Of a stretch of DNA of 25,886 bases, positions 9,001 to 15,890 are shown piece by piece (within the stretch, counting starts at the first letter, position 1; every line of letters begins with the position of its first letter). A model generated the notes under the pieces. It was not told the DNA's origin, searched no databases, and worked only from the letters and a program-made list of their open reading frames with translations. The DNA is from an uncultured Acetobacter sp. (GTDB lineage: Bacteria; Pseudomonadota; Alphaproteobacteria; Acetobacterales; Acetobacteraceae), in NCBI RefSeq assembly GCF_937875265.1, contig NZ_CALLXM010000073.1:1-25886 (forward strand), read 5' to 3'. The translations under genes were made by a program, and so were the position numbers.

Positions 9001-9210
9001 CTGCTGAAGGATAGGGCGCACGACCGTATCGTTCACCGTGTCAGCCGACGCACCCGGATAGGTGACGGAAATGGCGATCTGCGGCGGAGCAATGCTCGGA
9101 TACTGGGAGATGGGCAGCCGGAAGATGGATAGCCCGCCCACCAGCATGATGATTAAGCTGATAACCCATGCAAAAATGGGGCGGTCAATAAAGAAACGCG
9201 AAAGAGACAT
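6055..9210 (-). CDS. RND multidrug efflux pump, HAE1 family (AcrB/MexB-like)
   Basis: A 1051-aa inner-membrane proton/drug antiporter, the normal length for the AcrB/MexB family. The N-terminus MSLSRFFIDRPIFAWVISLI is the classic HAE1 start. Proton-relay residues are present: Asp409/Asp410 in GLLVDDAIVVVENVER (TM4) and Lys937 in GLAVKNAILIVEF (TM10). Large periplasmic porter/docking domains lie between TM1-TM2 and TM7-TM8, the latter with LPGGFLPDEDQG and GQNSGAFFIRLKDW. The C-terminus extends with a Pro-rich tail. It follows the membrane-fusion gene by 5 nt and precedes the outer-membrane gene by 4 nt. Hydrophobic drug, dye or solvent efflux is known for the family; the actual substrate is not readable from sequence. 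Confidence 0.96.
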   Translation of the reverse strand: MSLSRFFIDRPIFAWVISLIIMLVGGLSIFRLPISQYPSIAPPQIAISVTYPGASADTVNDTVVRPILQQMFGLDHLEYISAQSYASGMMEIDLTFAQGTNPDIAQVQVQNKLQLAQPKLPPEVTAQGLSITKAVKNFMMVLAFISTDGSMTGSDIADYVASSISDPLSRVSGVGDHTLFGSEYAMRIWMDPGKLFNYGLTIKDVQAAIQTQNIQVSSGELGGLPAKKAIRLDATIIGPTRLTSPEEFQKILLKVRPDGSQVRISDIAKVELGPQTYNTNSFYNNMPASGMALKLAPGANQMQTEAAIRAEIGQLEKFFPPGLKAVYPLDTEPFIVLSIEEVVITLLEAIALVFVVMLIFLQNFRATLIPTIAVPVVLLGTFGVLNILGYSINTLTMLAMILAVGLLVDDAIVVVENVERVMTEKRLSPLEASRVSMDEISGALVGIVLVLTAVFLPMAAFSGSTGVIYRQFSVTIVAAMWLSVLVAMVLTPALCATMLKAGGHEKTTGPAGWFNRQFNRLTNGYLSGVQFLISRTVLSMFGFVVITALAIFLFMRLPGGFLPDEDQGLIFGQVTMPPNTPMAETETVNHEIADYILKSEGSLVESVYSINGFNFAGQGQNSGAFFIRLKDWKERPLASQTSSAIAGRIMKHFWSSPKAQIFAINPPAVLELGNATGFDLELEDRGHLGHQKLLEVRNMVLGLASKDPRLMAVRPNGMEDASQYHLDIDREKANAFGITIDDINTTIQGALGSIYVNQFTRNDRVKQVYIQGVPEARMLPSDLDKWYIRNIMNTLTPLNAFASGHWAVGPQKVENYNGLNAFEILGQPSPGYSSGDSIDAIKSVLAKLPAGVGYEWTGLSFEQVASGSSTGPLYALAVVVILLCLAALYESWAIPLAVMLVIPLGVLGAIAATLWRNLDNDVYFQVGLLTTVGLAVKNAILIVEFAKMAFERGESLSDAVLTASRERLRPILMTSIALVVGVFPLAIATGAGSASRVAIGTAVVGGMATATLLAVYFVPVFFVVVLRLFKVKRISERQDAPPPAPSTTGNE

Positions 9211-9215
9211 CCGAT

Positions 9216-10391
9216 TTACTGCCCTTTGTTCTGGCTGGACGTGTCGGATGCTGCCTGAGCGGCTGCGTCTTCCGTGGGTTTGACCTTGGCACCGGGTTTG
9301 ATCTTCTGGAGGCCGACAGTCACGATGCGCTCACCTGCCTTCAGGCCGCCCGTTACCAGCCAGTCTGTGCCGACAGCCTGACCGATTTGAATCTGGCGGA
9401 GTTCCACCGTGTCATCCTGTTTGACGACCCAGACCTGCGGGTCTCCGTGTGTGTTGCGGCTGACGGCCTGCTGCGGCACGAGCAGCCCGTTGGGGTCCGC
9501 ACCTTCATCCAGCTGAGCATGGACATACATACCCGGCAGCAGAAGTTTGTCCGGGTTGGGCAGAAGGGCACGGACCACGACGGATGCGGTGGACGTATCC
9601 ACGTTCACTTCAGAAAGCGCCATGCGGCCCGTGTGTTCGTATGTGCTGCCGTCTTCCAGCGTGAGGGTAACAGGCACTTCACCATTGGCCTGACGAGTGA
9701 TGCGGCCTTCAGCCAGCTCGCGCTTCAAGCGCAGCAGGGTGATGGCGGGCAGATTAACGTCCACATAAATGGGGTCCAGCCGCGTTACGACAGCAGTATT
9801 GTCAGTCTGGTTAGCAGTGACCAGTGCACCCACGGTGATGATGGTACGGCTGATGCGCCCGCTGATGGGGGCGTTCATGCGCGTATAGCCCAGGTCAACC
9901 AGTGCGTTTTCAACCTGCCCTTTGGCGGTCAGAATCCGGCCTTGTGCTTCTTTCTCGGCAGCCAGTGCATCATCATAATCCTGATGGCTGACGGCGTGGG
10001 CCTGCACCAGAGATTTGAAACGTTGCAGCTTGGCGCGGGCGGTTACTTCCGAAGCCTCGGCTTCAGCCAGTTGACCACGAGCGGTGTCATACGCAGCCTG
10101 ATAGCGGGATGGATCAATCTGATAAAGCTGTTGTCCTGCCTGCACGTCAGCGCCTTCTATGAACAGACGCTTCTGGATTACACCGGTAACCTGCGGCCGG
10201 ACCTGAGCAATCTCATAAGCGTCGGTACGGCCAGGCAGGACAGTGTGAACATTCACAGACTGGGCCTGCAGGGTGATGACTCCAACCTGCTGCGGTGGCA
10301 TGGCGGGGGCTGCGGCTTTGCGGTTACAGCCAGACAGCGCCAGCAGAGCGACAGCCGAGAGCAGGACCGGACGAAATGGAAGGGTATGCAT
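9216..10391 (-). CDS. RND efflux membrane-fusion lipoprotein (AcrA/MexA family)
   Basis: A 391-aa periplasmic adaptor joining the RND pump to the outer-membrane channel. The signal peptide carries lipobox LALSGC (Cys22), so it is a lipid-anchored inner-membrane lipoprotein. A lipoyl half-motif and coiled-coil hairpin follow (RLFIEGADVQAGQQLYQIDPSRYQAAYDTA to AVSHQDYDDALAAEKEAQG), then GYTRMNAPISGRISRTIITVGALV (second lipoyl half) and a beta-barrel with VRALLPNPDKLLLPGMYV, the family's P-G-M hallmark. The start is ATG at 10391; the in-frame GTG at 10397 has AGGA 9 nt upstream and is a real alternative. It is the first gene of the efflux operon, about 180 nt below a putative promoter/operator. 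No regulator gene is adjacent. Confidence 0.94.
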   Translation of the reverse strand: MHTLPFRPVLLSAVALLALSGCNRKAAAPAMPPQQVGVITLQAQSVNVHTVLPGRTDAYEIAQVRPQVTGVIQKRLFIEGADVQAGQQLYQIDPSRYQAAYDTARGQLAEAEASEVTARAKLQRFKSLVQAHAVSHQDYDDALAAEKEAQGRILTAKGQVENALVDLGYTRMNAPISGRISRTIITVGALVTANQTDNTAVVTRLDPIYVDVNLPAITLLRLKRELAEGRITRQANGEVPVTLTLEDGSTYEHTGRMALSEVNVDTSTASVVVRALLPNPDKLLLPGMYVHAQLDEGADPNGLLVPQQAVSRNTHGDPQVWVVKQDDTVELRQIQIGQAVGTDWLVTGGLKAGERIVTVGLQKIKPGAKVKPTEDAAAQAASDTSSQNKGQ

Positions 10392-10463
10392 TGTCACTCT
10401 GACGGATCCTGCCTTTGGGAAACAAAGAAAAACGTAAAGATGACACGGCACCGGGCCTAAAGC

Positions 10464-10491
10464 GCTGCCAACCCCGGAATGAGGGGGCAGC
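10464..10491 (-). other. Hairpin in the efflux-operon leader
   Basis: GCTGCC (10464-10469) pairs with GGCAGC (10486-10491), with CCC/GGG pairing inside after an AA bulge. It lies in the presumed 5' leader of the membrane-fusion gene. Function unknown; it could affect message stability or translation. Confidence 0.25.
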
Positions 10492-10540
10492 AGACGCACA
10501 GACGAGGGAGCGTGTCAGAAAACGGGAACGAATTGTGGAG

Positions 10541-10605
10541 GCCTGAAACAGTACTAAGTGTTACCGTTTCAGGCGTAAGCTAAAAGGCGGCAAAAGGCTA
10601 GTCAA
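10541..10605 (-). promoter_or_regulatory. Candidate promoter and operator of the RND efflux operon
   Basis: On the - strand TTGACT (10605-10600) and TAGCTT (10582-10577) are separated by 17 bp, a good -35 but weak -10. Directly downstream is a perfect 9-bp inverted repeat, GCCTGAAAC (10541-10549) and GTTTCAGGC (10566-10574), with AACA/TGTT half-sites continuing inward. The repeat would cover the transcription start, a common position for a TetR- or MarR-type repressor operator. It might instead be a stem-loop ending galP transcription, although no U-tract follows. Confidence 0.4.
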
Positions 10606-10615
10606 GTCATCTGAC

Positions 10616-10637
10616 TGAGAGAGTGGCAAATCTCTCA
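10616..10637 (-). other. Stem-loop downstream of galP
   Basis: TGAGAGA (10616-10622) and TCTCTCA (10631-10637) form a 7-bp stem with an 8-nt loop, 10 nt after the sugar-transporter stop. No T-tract follows in the - direction, so it may protect the galP 3' end but is not a convincing intrinsic terminator. Confidence 0.35.
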
Positions 10638-10647
10638 CTGAAAAGCG

Positions 10648-12045
10648 TTAGCGGCCAATATCGCGCAGTTTTTTCCCAGCCATGAGGTTTTGCTCAATAA
10701 CTTCGAGAGAAACTCCTCTGGTTTCGGGGATGAGCAGGCGGGTGAACACAAAGAAGATCGCATTCAGCATGGCGATCATTCCGAAGGTCATTGGAGCACC
10801 TATCCCGTTCAACAGGCTGAGGAACGAGACACCAACAATCATGTTGGATACCCAGTTGGTGAGGGTGGAAAGGGTAATGCCTAGATCCCGGCCCTTGATA
10901 GGCTGAATTTCTGAACACAGAACCCACATCAGCGGCCCGGCGGACATGGCATGGGCGGCAATGAAGATCATGATAAGGAAGACGCACAGCAGTTTGGCTG
11001 CCTGCCCATCCAGCCCGTGATAGTTGAGCAGGGCGAGGGCCCCCATAGCGGCTGTCATGGTGGCAAAGCCGCCATACAGAATGGGTTTACGACCCCAGCG
11101 ATCGACCAGCCCGATGGCGGCAACTGTAGCCAGTACGTTCACAAAACCTATAATGGCCGTGCACCACATCTGCGCGGTGCCGACAAAGCCTGCCAGCGCG
11201 AAAATCTTGGGTGCGTAATACATCACTACATTGATGCCCGCGAACTGCTGCATGGCCTGAAGCAACATACCCAGCAGAATGGAGCGTCGGAAGTTGGCGT
11301 TCTTCCACAGAAGAGCCACGCCGCCCTGTCTCTGCTTAAGCTGCTCATCAATGGCGCGGATTTCGGCGTGGGCTTCATGCGGGGTGGGGCGGAGGTCTGT
11401 CAGCACCGCCAGAGCTTCCTCCCGTCTACCCTTCATCATCAGCCAGCGCGGGCTGTAGGGGAGAAACAGAACTCCGATGACAAACAGCACACCGGGGATG
11501 GCAATAACGCCAAACATCCAGCGCCACTGCCCGTGATAGCTGAACAGGGTATCGCTGATGAAGGCTGCGAAAATACCCACCGTAATCATGAGCTGATAGG
11601 TGGAAATCATTGCGCCGCGTGAGTTCTCACTCGCAATTTCCGAGAGGTAGAGCGGAGAGGTGAATGCGGCAATCCCGATAGCCAGACCCATGAGCGCGCG
11701 GCCACAGATCATGCTGGTAACAGACCATGCCAGCGCACAGGCCAGAGAGCCGACAATGAAGATGACGCCGCCAATAACAAGCGCCCATTTGCGCCCGCCG
11801 ATCCGAGCCAGCCATCCGGCCATGATGGCGCCAATGGCGGCACCGGCCATCATGGCGCTGACAATCCATTCCTGCGCAAAGGTGGATGCGTGGAAAGCAT
11901 CGGCGACAAAATCCAGTGCACCGGAAATAACGCCAATGTCCAGACCAGACATAAGGCCGCCGGTTGCAGCAAGAATACCAATAATAATGGTGCGGACTTG
12001 TGAGGAAGAGTCGCTCTCTGTCTCGATTGAAGGCTGATTTTGCAT
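10648..12045 (-). CDS. galP: GalP-like sugar:proton symporter (MFS sugar-porter family)
   Basis: A 465-aa, 12-TM sugar porter resembling enterobacterial GalP along its whole length. Visible motifs are GLMSGLDIGVISGAL in TM1 with Asp36, GWLARIGGRKWAL (motif A, about 77-89), PLYLSEIASENSRG (131-144), Gln151 in TYQLMITVGI, LPYSPRWLMMKGRR (P-x-S-P-R-W-L, 195-208), LQAMQQFAGINVVMYYAPKIF in TM7 (sugar-contacting QQ and N), VDRWGRKP, GPLMWVLCSEIQPIKGRD and the C-terminal PETRGVSLEVIEQNL. Hexose uptake driven by protons (glucose or galactose) is the likely role, but the exact sugar is inferred. No strong ribosome-binding site is visible. It is separated by 152 bp from the cell-shape cluster upstream. 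Confidence 0.88.
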   Translation of the reverse strand: MQNQPSIETESDSSSQVRTIIIGILAATGGLMSGLDIGVISGALDFVADAFHASTFAQEWIVSAMMAGAAIGAIMAGWLARIGGRKWALVIGGVIFIVGSLACALAWSVTSMICGRALMGLAIGIAAFTSPLYLSEIASENSRGAMISTYQLMITVGIFAAFISDTLFSYHGQWRWMFGVIAIPGVLFVIGVLFLPYSPRWLMMKGRREEALAVLTDLRPTPHEAHAEIRAIDEQLKQRQGGVALLWKNANFRRSILLGMLLQAMQQFAGINVVMYYAPKIFALAGFVGTAQMWCTAIIGFVNVLATVAAIGLVDRWGRKPILYGGFATMTAAMGALALLNYHGLDGQAAKLLCVFLIMIFIAAHAMSAGPLMWVLCSEIQPIKGRDLGITLSTLTNWVSNMIVGVSFLSLLNGIGAPMTFGMIAMLNAIFFVFTRLLIPETRGVSLEVIEQNLMAGKKLRDIGR

Positions 12046-12197
12046 CGGGTTAGACGATTTCCGTAAAGAAAATTATTTTTATTAGCATTTTTTGTTTGTC
12101 ATCACCTTGCCGGACTATCCCAGTAGGCTAACCAGCTTAAGGATGTTCTCGATAATGCCACAAAATGCCAGATAAATATATTTTTCGTTAAGAGGAC
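12046..12197 (-). promoter_or_regulatory. AT-rich spacer between rodA and galP, probable galP promoter region
   Basis: This 152-bp spacer is clearly richer in A/T than its surroundings. On the - strand an ATGACA hexamer is followed by A/T-rich TAATAAAAATAAT sequence, which could supply -35/-10 elements, but the spacing is ambiguous. A short direct repeat (ATGCCA twice, 4 bp apart) and an AAATATATTT palindrome are present near 12155-12185. No clear intrinsic terminator for rodA is seen. Confidence 0.3.
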
Positions 12198-13355
12198 TCA
12201 GGCCTGATCCTGATTTTCACTGTCTCCAAAGTGGGAATCCCGATGCACCCATGTGGAGAGTAAAAGGCCAAATCCCAGCATGACATTCAGCATGGCCGAT
12301 CCGCCATAGGAAACCAGAGGCAGCGGCACGCCTCCCACCGGAATGGCGCCCATCACCATGGAGAGATTAACCAGACAATACAGAAAGAAATTCATGCTGA
12401 TGCCAAGTGCGACCAGCCGCCCAAAGCGGTTCCGGCTGCGGATAGCCATGAGCATACCGCCCAGAATAAGCACCAGCAGCAGGCCGATGACGGTTACGGC
12501 TCCCACATATCCCCATTCTTCCGCAATCATGGTGAAGATGAAGTCGGTCTGCTTTTCAGGCAGGAAGTTCAGCTGCCCCTGTGAGCCATGCAGATAGCCC
12601 TGCCCCCACATGCCGCCTGACCCAAGTGCGATTTTGGACTGGATGATGTTGTAGCCAGCTCCCAGCGGGTCACTTTCCGGGTTGAGGAAGGTGGTAATGC
12701 GGGCGCGCTGGTAATCATGCAGGTGGGCGTAGGCAAATTTTGCCAGATACGGCATGGGCAGCAGGAGCAGGGTAATCAGCCAGAGCCGCATGCCAGCGGC
12801 AAAGAACATGGCGGCCCCAATCCCGCCGATAATCACGGCGGTCCCCAGATTGGGCTCCTTGAGCACCAGAGCAACCGGGAGCAGCACAAGGAAAGCCGGG
12901 GGCAGCAGCCATAGCGGGTTGCCCATACGGGCGTAGCTGATGCGATGAAACCATGATGCCAGCACCAGTACCAGAGCCACCTTGGCGTATTCGGAGGGCT
13001 GGATTTGCAGGCCGCCAATCATCAGCCAGCGTTCTGCCCCTTTTCCCACATGCCCCATGCGCAGCACGGCCACCAGCAGGATGATGGACAGCACATAAAG
13101 TGGCCCGGAAATGCGGACCAGCATCTTGGGGGGAAGCATGGCGACGGTGATCATGAGCACCAGTCCCACCGCAAACCGTGCCGCCTGCGGGGCTGCAAAT
13201 GGATACGGCGTGCCGCCCCCTGCGGAATAAAGTGTGACGTAGCCAATTCCGGCCAGAGTGCAGATGAGCAGTACATACAGCCAACTGATGCGCCAGAGCT
13301 TGGAGAGTAGTCGGAAGCTTGGCTCAGCGCGCAAAAGGCGTTTGTGGAATTTCAT
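12198..13355 (-). CDS. rodA: Rod-shape SEDS peptidoglycan glycosyltransferase RodA
   Basis: A 385-aa polytopic SEDS protein that polymerises glycan strands from lipid II during cell elongation together with PBP2. Visible family features are ERWLMIGGLQIQPSEYAKVALV (residues 108-127, the Q-P-S-E signature), KEPNLGTAVI (166-175, corresponding to the usual Q-P-D-L-G-T), YNIIQSKIALGSGGMWGQGYLHGSQ (235-259), FLPEKQTDFIFTMIAEEWGYVG (264-285, with the conserved Asp271 of the catalytic cleft) and PVGGVPLPLVSYGGSAM near the C-terminus. It starts 2 nt after the mrdA stop, which implies translational coupling. The cluster with PBP2 and MreBCD distinguishes it from FtsW. Confidence 0.96.
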   Translation of the reverse strand: MKFHKRLLRAEPSFRLLSKLWRISWLYVLLICTLAGIGYVTLYSAGGGTPYPFAAPQAARFAVGLVLMITVAMLPPKMLVRISGPLYVLSIILLVAVLRMGHVGKGAERWLMIGGLQIQPSEYAKVALVLVLASWFHRISYARMGNPLWLLPPAFLVLLPVALVLKEPNLGTAVIIGGIGAAMFFAAGMRLWLITLLLLPMPYLAKFAYAHLHDYQRARITTFLNPESDPLGAGYNIIQSKIALGSGGMWGQGYLHGSQGQLNFLPEKQTDFIFTMIAEEWGYVGAVTVIGLLLVLILGGMLMAIRSRNRFGRLVALGISMNFFLYCLVNLSMVMGAIPVGGVPLPLVSYGGSAMLNVMLGFGLLLSTWVHRDSHFGDSENQDQA

Positions 13356-13357
13356 GG

Positions 13358-15292
13358 CTATTCGGGCGTATCTGCGTCTGGTGTGTCCGCGTTCGCAACA
13401 CTTTCCGGGGGCGGAGTGAGGTGGTTCACCGGGTCACGCAGCAATGTGTCCGTCATGATATCACGCGCCAGAGGGGCTGCGGCATCTGCCCCGGTATTCC
13501 CGTGTTCAATCACGACCGAGACGGCATAGCGTGGCGCGTCATACGGTGCGAAACAGATAAACAGCGCATGGGGGCGATATTCCCACGGTAAGTTTGCGGA
13601 GTTGAAGTGCCCGCTTTCACGCTGCGCACGGGAGACGCGGCGCACCTGAGCGGAGCCGGTTTTACCTGCCATGGTGATGCCGGGCAGATCCAGCCGGGCT
13701 TTTGGGGCCGTGCCGTGGGGTTCATTCACCACAGCAAACATCCCGCCCCTTAAAGCGGCCAGATAAGTGTCTGGCATATCCAACATGGGCCAGTGTTCGG
13801 GGGAGGCTTCCGGCCCAAGGTCACCATTCATGCTGCGGATCAGATGTGGCTGGACGGCGCGCCCCGTGGCAAGGCGGGAAGTATAGGTGGCCAGTTGCAG
13901 GGGCGTGACCTGCACAAAGCCCTGCCCGATGCCGCTGACAATAGTGTCACCTCCATTCCAGTGATGGTGGTGTGATTGCCGCCATGTAGGGGTCGGGATC
14001 AGGCCAGTGCGGGTATGCGGGAGTTCGATATCCAGCGGCGTGCCCAGCCCGAATTTATGAGCGGCCTCGGCAATGCGGTCCATGCCTACCCGGCGGGCCA
14101 TTTCATAAAAATAGACGTCACAGGAATATTTGAGGGCCTGATGCAGGTCTACAGACCCATGCCCCCAGCGGGACCAGCAGTGAAAGCGCGTACCGCCCAC
14201 GTCCAGATGTCCGGGGCAGAACACGCGGTCTGTGGGGGAGAACAGGCCGGATTGCAGCCCGGCCATGGCAACTGCGGGTTTGAATGTGGAACCGGGGGGA
14301 TACACCCCGGCTACCGCTTTGTTGATCAGCGGTGTACGCTCGTTATTGGTCCACTCAATCCATTGCGTGTGGCTCACGCCGCTATCAAACAGGGATGGGT
14401 CGAACGAGGGGGTGCTGACCATGGCCAGCACCTCCCCGTTGCGGCAGTCCATCACCACAGCGGAGGCCGTCTGCTCACCTATGCGGGCCAGCACTTTCTG
14501 TTGCAGGCCACGGTCGATGGTCAGGCCGATTTCACCACCGGGCATACCCTCCACCCGGTTGAGTTCGGACATCACGCGGCCAACGGAATTGACTTCCATT
14601 TCCACGGATCCAGCCGTGCCGCGCAGTTTTTCGTCCTGGCTTTGTTCCACGCCAGCACGACCCACGCGCATGCCGGGCAGGGCGAGCAGGGCGGAGCGGG
14701 CAACATCCCGCTCATTTGGCGGTGCGACATAGCCGATCAGATGCGCCAGCAATTCCCCTTCCGGGTAGACGCGCCGGGTGCCGACATCAATCAGCACACC
14801 GGGCAGGGACGGGGCGTTGAGTTCAATCCGTGCCATTTCTTCCCAGGAGAGGAAGTCGCGCAGCATGACCGGCACAAACCGGCGCTGGTGGCGCATTTCC
14901 CGCGCAATGCGGGCGCGGTCGCGCTCATCCAGCGGAATAATGGTGGAAAATCGCTCGATGGTGCCGCTGACATCGGTGGTTTCTTCCGGCATCAGCAGAG
15001 CGCGCCAGTTTTCCTTGTTATTGGCCAGCGCCACGCCGTACCGGTCCATAATCCGGCCACGCGGCGGGGCCAGATAGCGTTTGCTCACACGGTTGCTAGC
15101 CGCCATGCGGGCGTATCGGTCACCGTCTTTAATCTGAAGCTGGTAGAGTTTATGCGCCAGTTCCCCCAGTGCTCCGGCCTGTACAGCCATGAACAGCAGT
15201 GCCCGGCGTGTAAAAACGCCGCGCCCCGGGTCCTTCTGGTTTTTGATGGGCATCAGGCGGTTGCTCTCCCGCCTGCGACGCCTCAGCCGCAT
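13358..15292 (-). CDS. mrdA: Penicillin-binding protein 2, elongasome transpeptidase
   Basis: A 644-aa class B PBP cross-linking peptidoglycan in lateral wall growth. The ATG at 15292 is chosen because GGAG stands 7 nt upstream and it follows the mreD stop; longer in-frame starts (15331, 15385) would run into mreD. Residues 1-30 are a very basic cytoplasmic tail, about 31-49 a TM anchor, then the PBP dimerisation domain (APPRGRIMDRYGVALA) and the transpeptidase domain with S335-TFK in PPGSTFKP, S390-C-D (SxN equivalent), GIGQGFVQVTPLQLA, and K544-TG in MAGKTGSAQV. The C-terminus is acidic and Pro-rich. RodA follows 2 nt downstream. D355, C372, H378 and C391 resemble the metal site described for Acinetobacter PBP2. 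Confidence 0.96.
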   Translation of the reverse strand: MRLRRRRRESNRLMPIKNQKDPGRGVFTRRALLFMAVQAGALGELAHKLYQLQIKDGDRYARMAASNRVSKRYLAPPRGRIMDRYGVALANNKENWRALLMPEETTDVSGTIERFSTIIPLDERDRARIAREMRHQRRFVPVMLRDFLSWEEMARIELNAPSLPGVLIDVGTRRVYPEGELLAHLIGYVAPPNERDVARSALLALPGMRVGRAGVEQSQDEKLRGTAGSVEMEVNSVGRVMSELNRVEGMPGGEIGLTIDRGLQQKVLARIGEQTASAVVMDCRNGEVLAMVSTPSFDPSLFDSGVSHTQWIEWTNNERTPLINKAVAGVYPPGSTFKPAVAMAGLQSGLFSPTDRVFCPGHLDVGGTRFHCWSRWGHGSVDLHQALKYSCDVYFYEMARRVGMDRIAEAAHKFGLGTPLDIELPHTRTGLIPTPTWRQSHHHHWNGGDTIVSGIGQGFVQVTPLQLATYTSRLATGRAVQPHLIRSMNGDLGPEASPEHWPMLDMPDTYLAALRGGMFAVVNEPHGTAPKARLDLPGITMAGKTGSAQVRRVSRAQRESGHFNSANLPWEYRPHALFICFAPYDAPRYAVSVVIEHGNTGADAAAPLARDIMTDTLLRDPVNHLTPPPESVANADTPDADTPE

Positions 15293-15311
15293 GACATGTC
15301 TCCGGACAGCA

Positions 15312-15878
15312 TCATGGGTCTTCCTTCTCATCCAGCCTGTGCAGAACCCATGAGAACAGGGCTGAAAGCGGAGGATAGACACCAATGGTCAGAAGAGCCT
15401 CGAACAAAGCCGGGGCGATGTCCAGCACATCCAGCCGGAAGAGACAGGCCAGCCCCCATTGCAGCAGGCAGGCGGCTGAGGCTACCAGCGCGAACACGCC
15501 CCAGACCAGCAGGAAGTTCAGGCGCATGAGGCCAAAGCGCGCATAAAACGCCACGCCATGCACCAGCAGCAGGATAAAGGCGCTCACTCCAAGCGGCGTG
15601 AAGCCCACCAGATCCATGAACAGGCCCAGCAGAAACACCGCCAGCCCGGACATGCCGGTAGGCCGCCAGAACGACCAGAAAAATATGGTGGCGATCACAA
15701 TGGCAGGCAGCAGTTCTGCCGCCCCTGGAATGTTCAGCGGGGCAGAGAAAAAAATGATAATCAGCGCAATAAACACGGAGGGCAGCAGCCGCCGTGCACC
15801 GTGGTCAAGGCGCTGCCACAGGGTCTGGCGGGGCCGGATTTCCGGTTCCCATGCGCTCATGGATGGGTCGGGCATCAT
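15312..15878 (-). CDS. mreD: Rod-shape-determining membrane protein MreD
   Basis: A 188-aa integral membrane protein with about five or six hydrophobic segments (from residue 33: LPSVFIALIIIFFSAPL; then ELLPAIVIATIFFWSFW; GLAVFLLGLFMDLVGFTPLG; AFILLLVHGVAFY; LVWGVFALVASAACLLQWG; ALFEALLTIGVYPPLSALF). The G-L-x-x-D-L-x-x-x-x-P-L-G pattern is the most characteristic MreD signature. It is short, divergent and placed between mreC and mrdA as in most proteobacteria. It starts 12 nt after mreC with GAGGG upstream; ATGs at 15878 and 15875 are adjacent and either may be used. The function is to link MreB/MreC to the membrane synthetic complex; the exact mechanism is not evident from sequence. Confidence 0.93.
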   Translation of the reverse strand: MMPDPSMSAWEPEIRPRQTLWQRLDHGARRLLPSVFIALIIIFFSAPLNIPGAAELLPAIVIATIFFWSFWRPTGMSGLAVFLLGLFMDLVGFTPLGVSAFILLLVHGVAFYARFGLMRLNFLLVWGVFALVASAACLLQWGLACLFRLDVLDIAPALFEALLTIGVYPPLSALFSWVLHRLDEKEDP

Positions 15879-15890
15879 CTCTGTGTGCCC

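Noticed and set aside
9387..10460. Open frame of 357 codons on the + strand opposite the membrane-fusion gene
   Set aside because: Antisense shadow of a clear AcrA-type gene.
12150..12190. Direct ATGCCA repeats and an AAATATATTT palindrome, considered as an IS remnant or attachment site
   Set aside because: Too short and without target duplication or any recombinase nearby; more likely ordinary AT-rich promoter DNA.
13976..15529. Open frame of 517 codons on the + strand opposite mrdA
   Set aside because: It is antisense to an unmistakable PBP2 gene, has low-complexity His/Gly/Arg-rich composition and no recognisable domain; long shadows are common in GC-rich genes.
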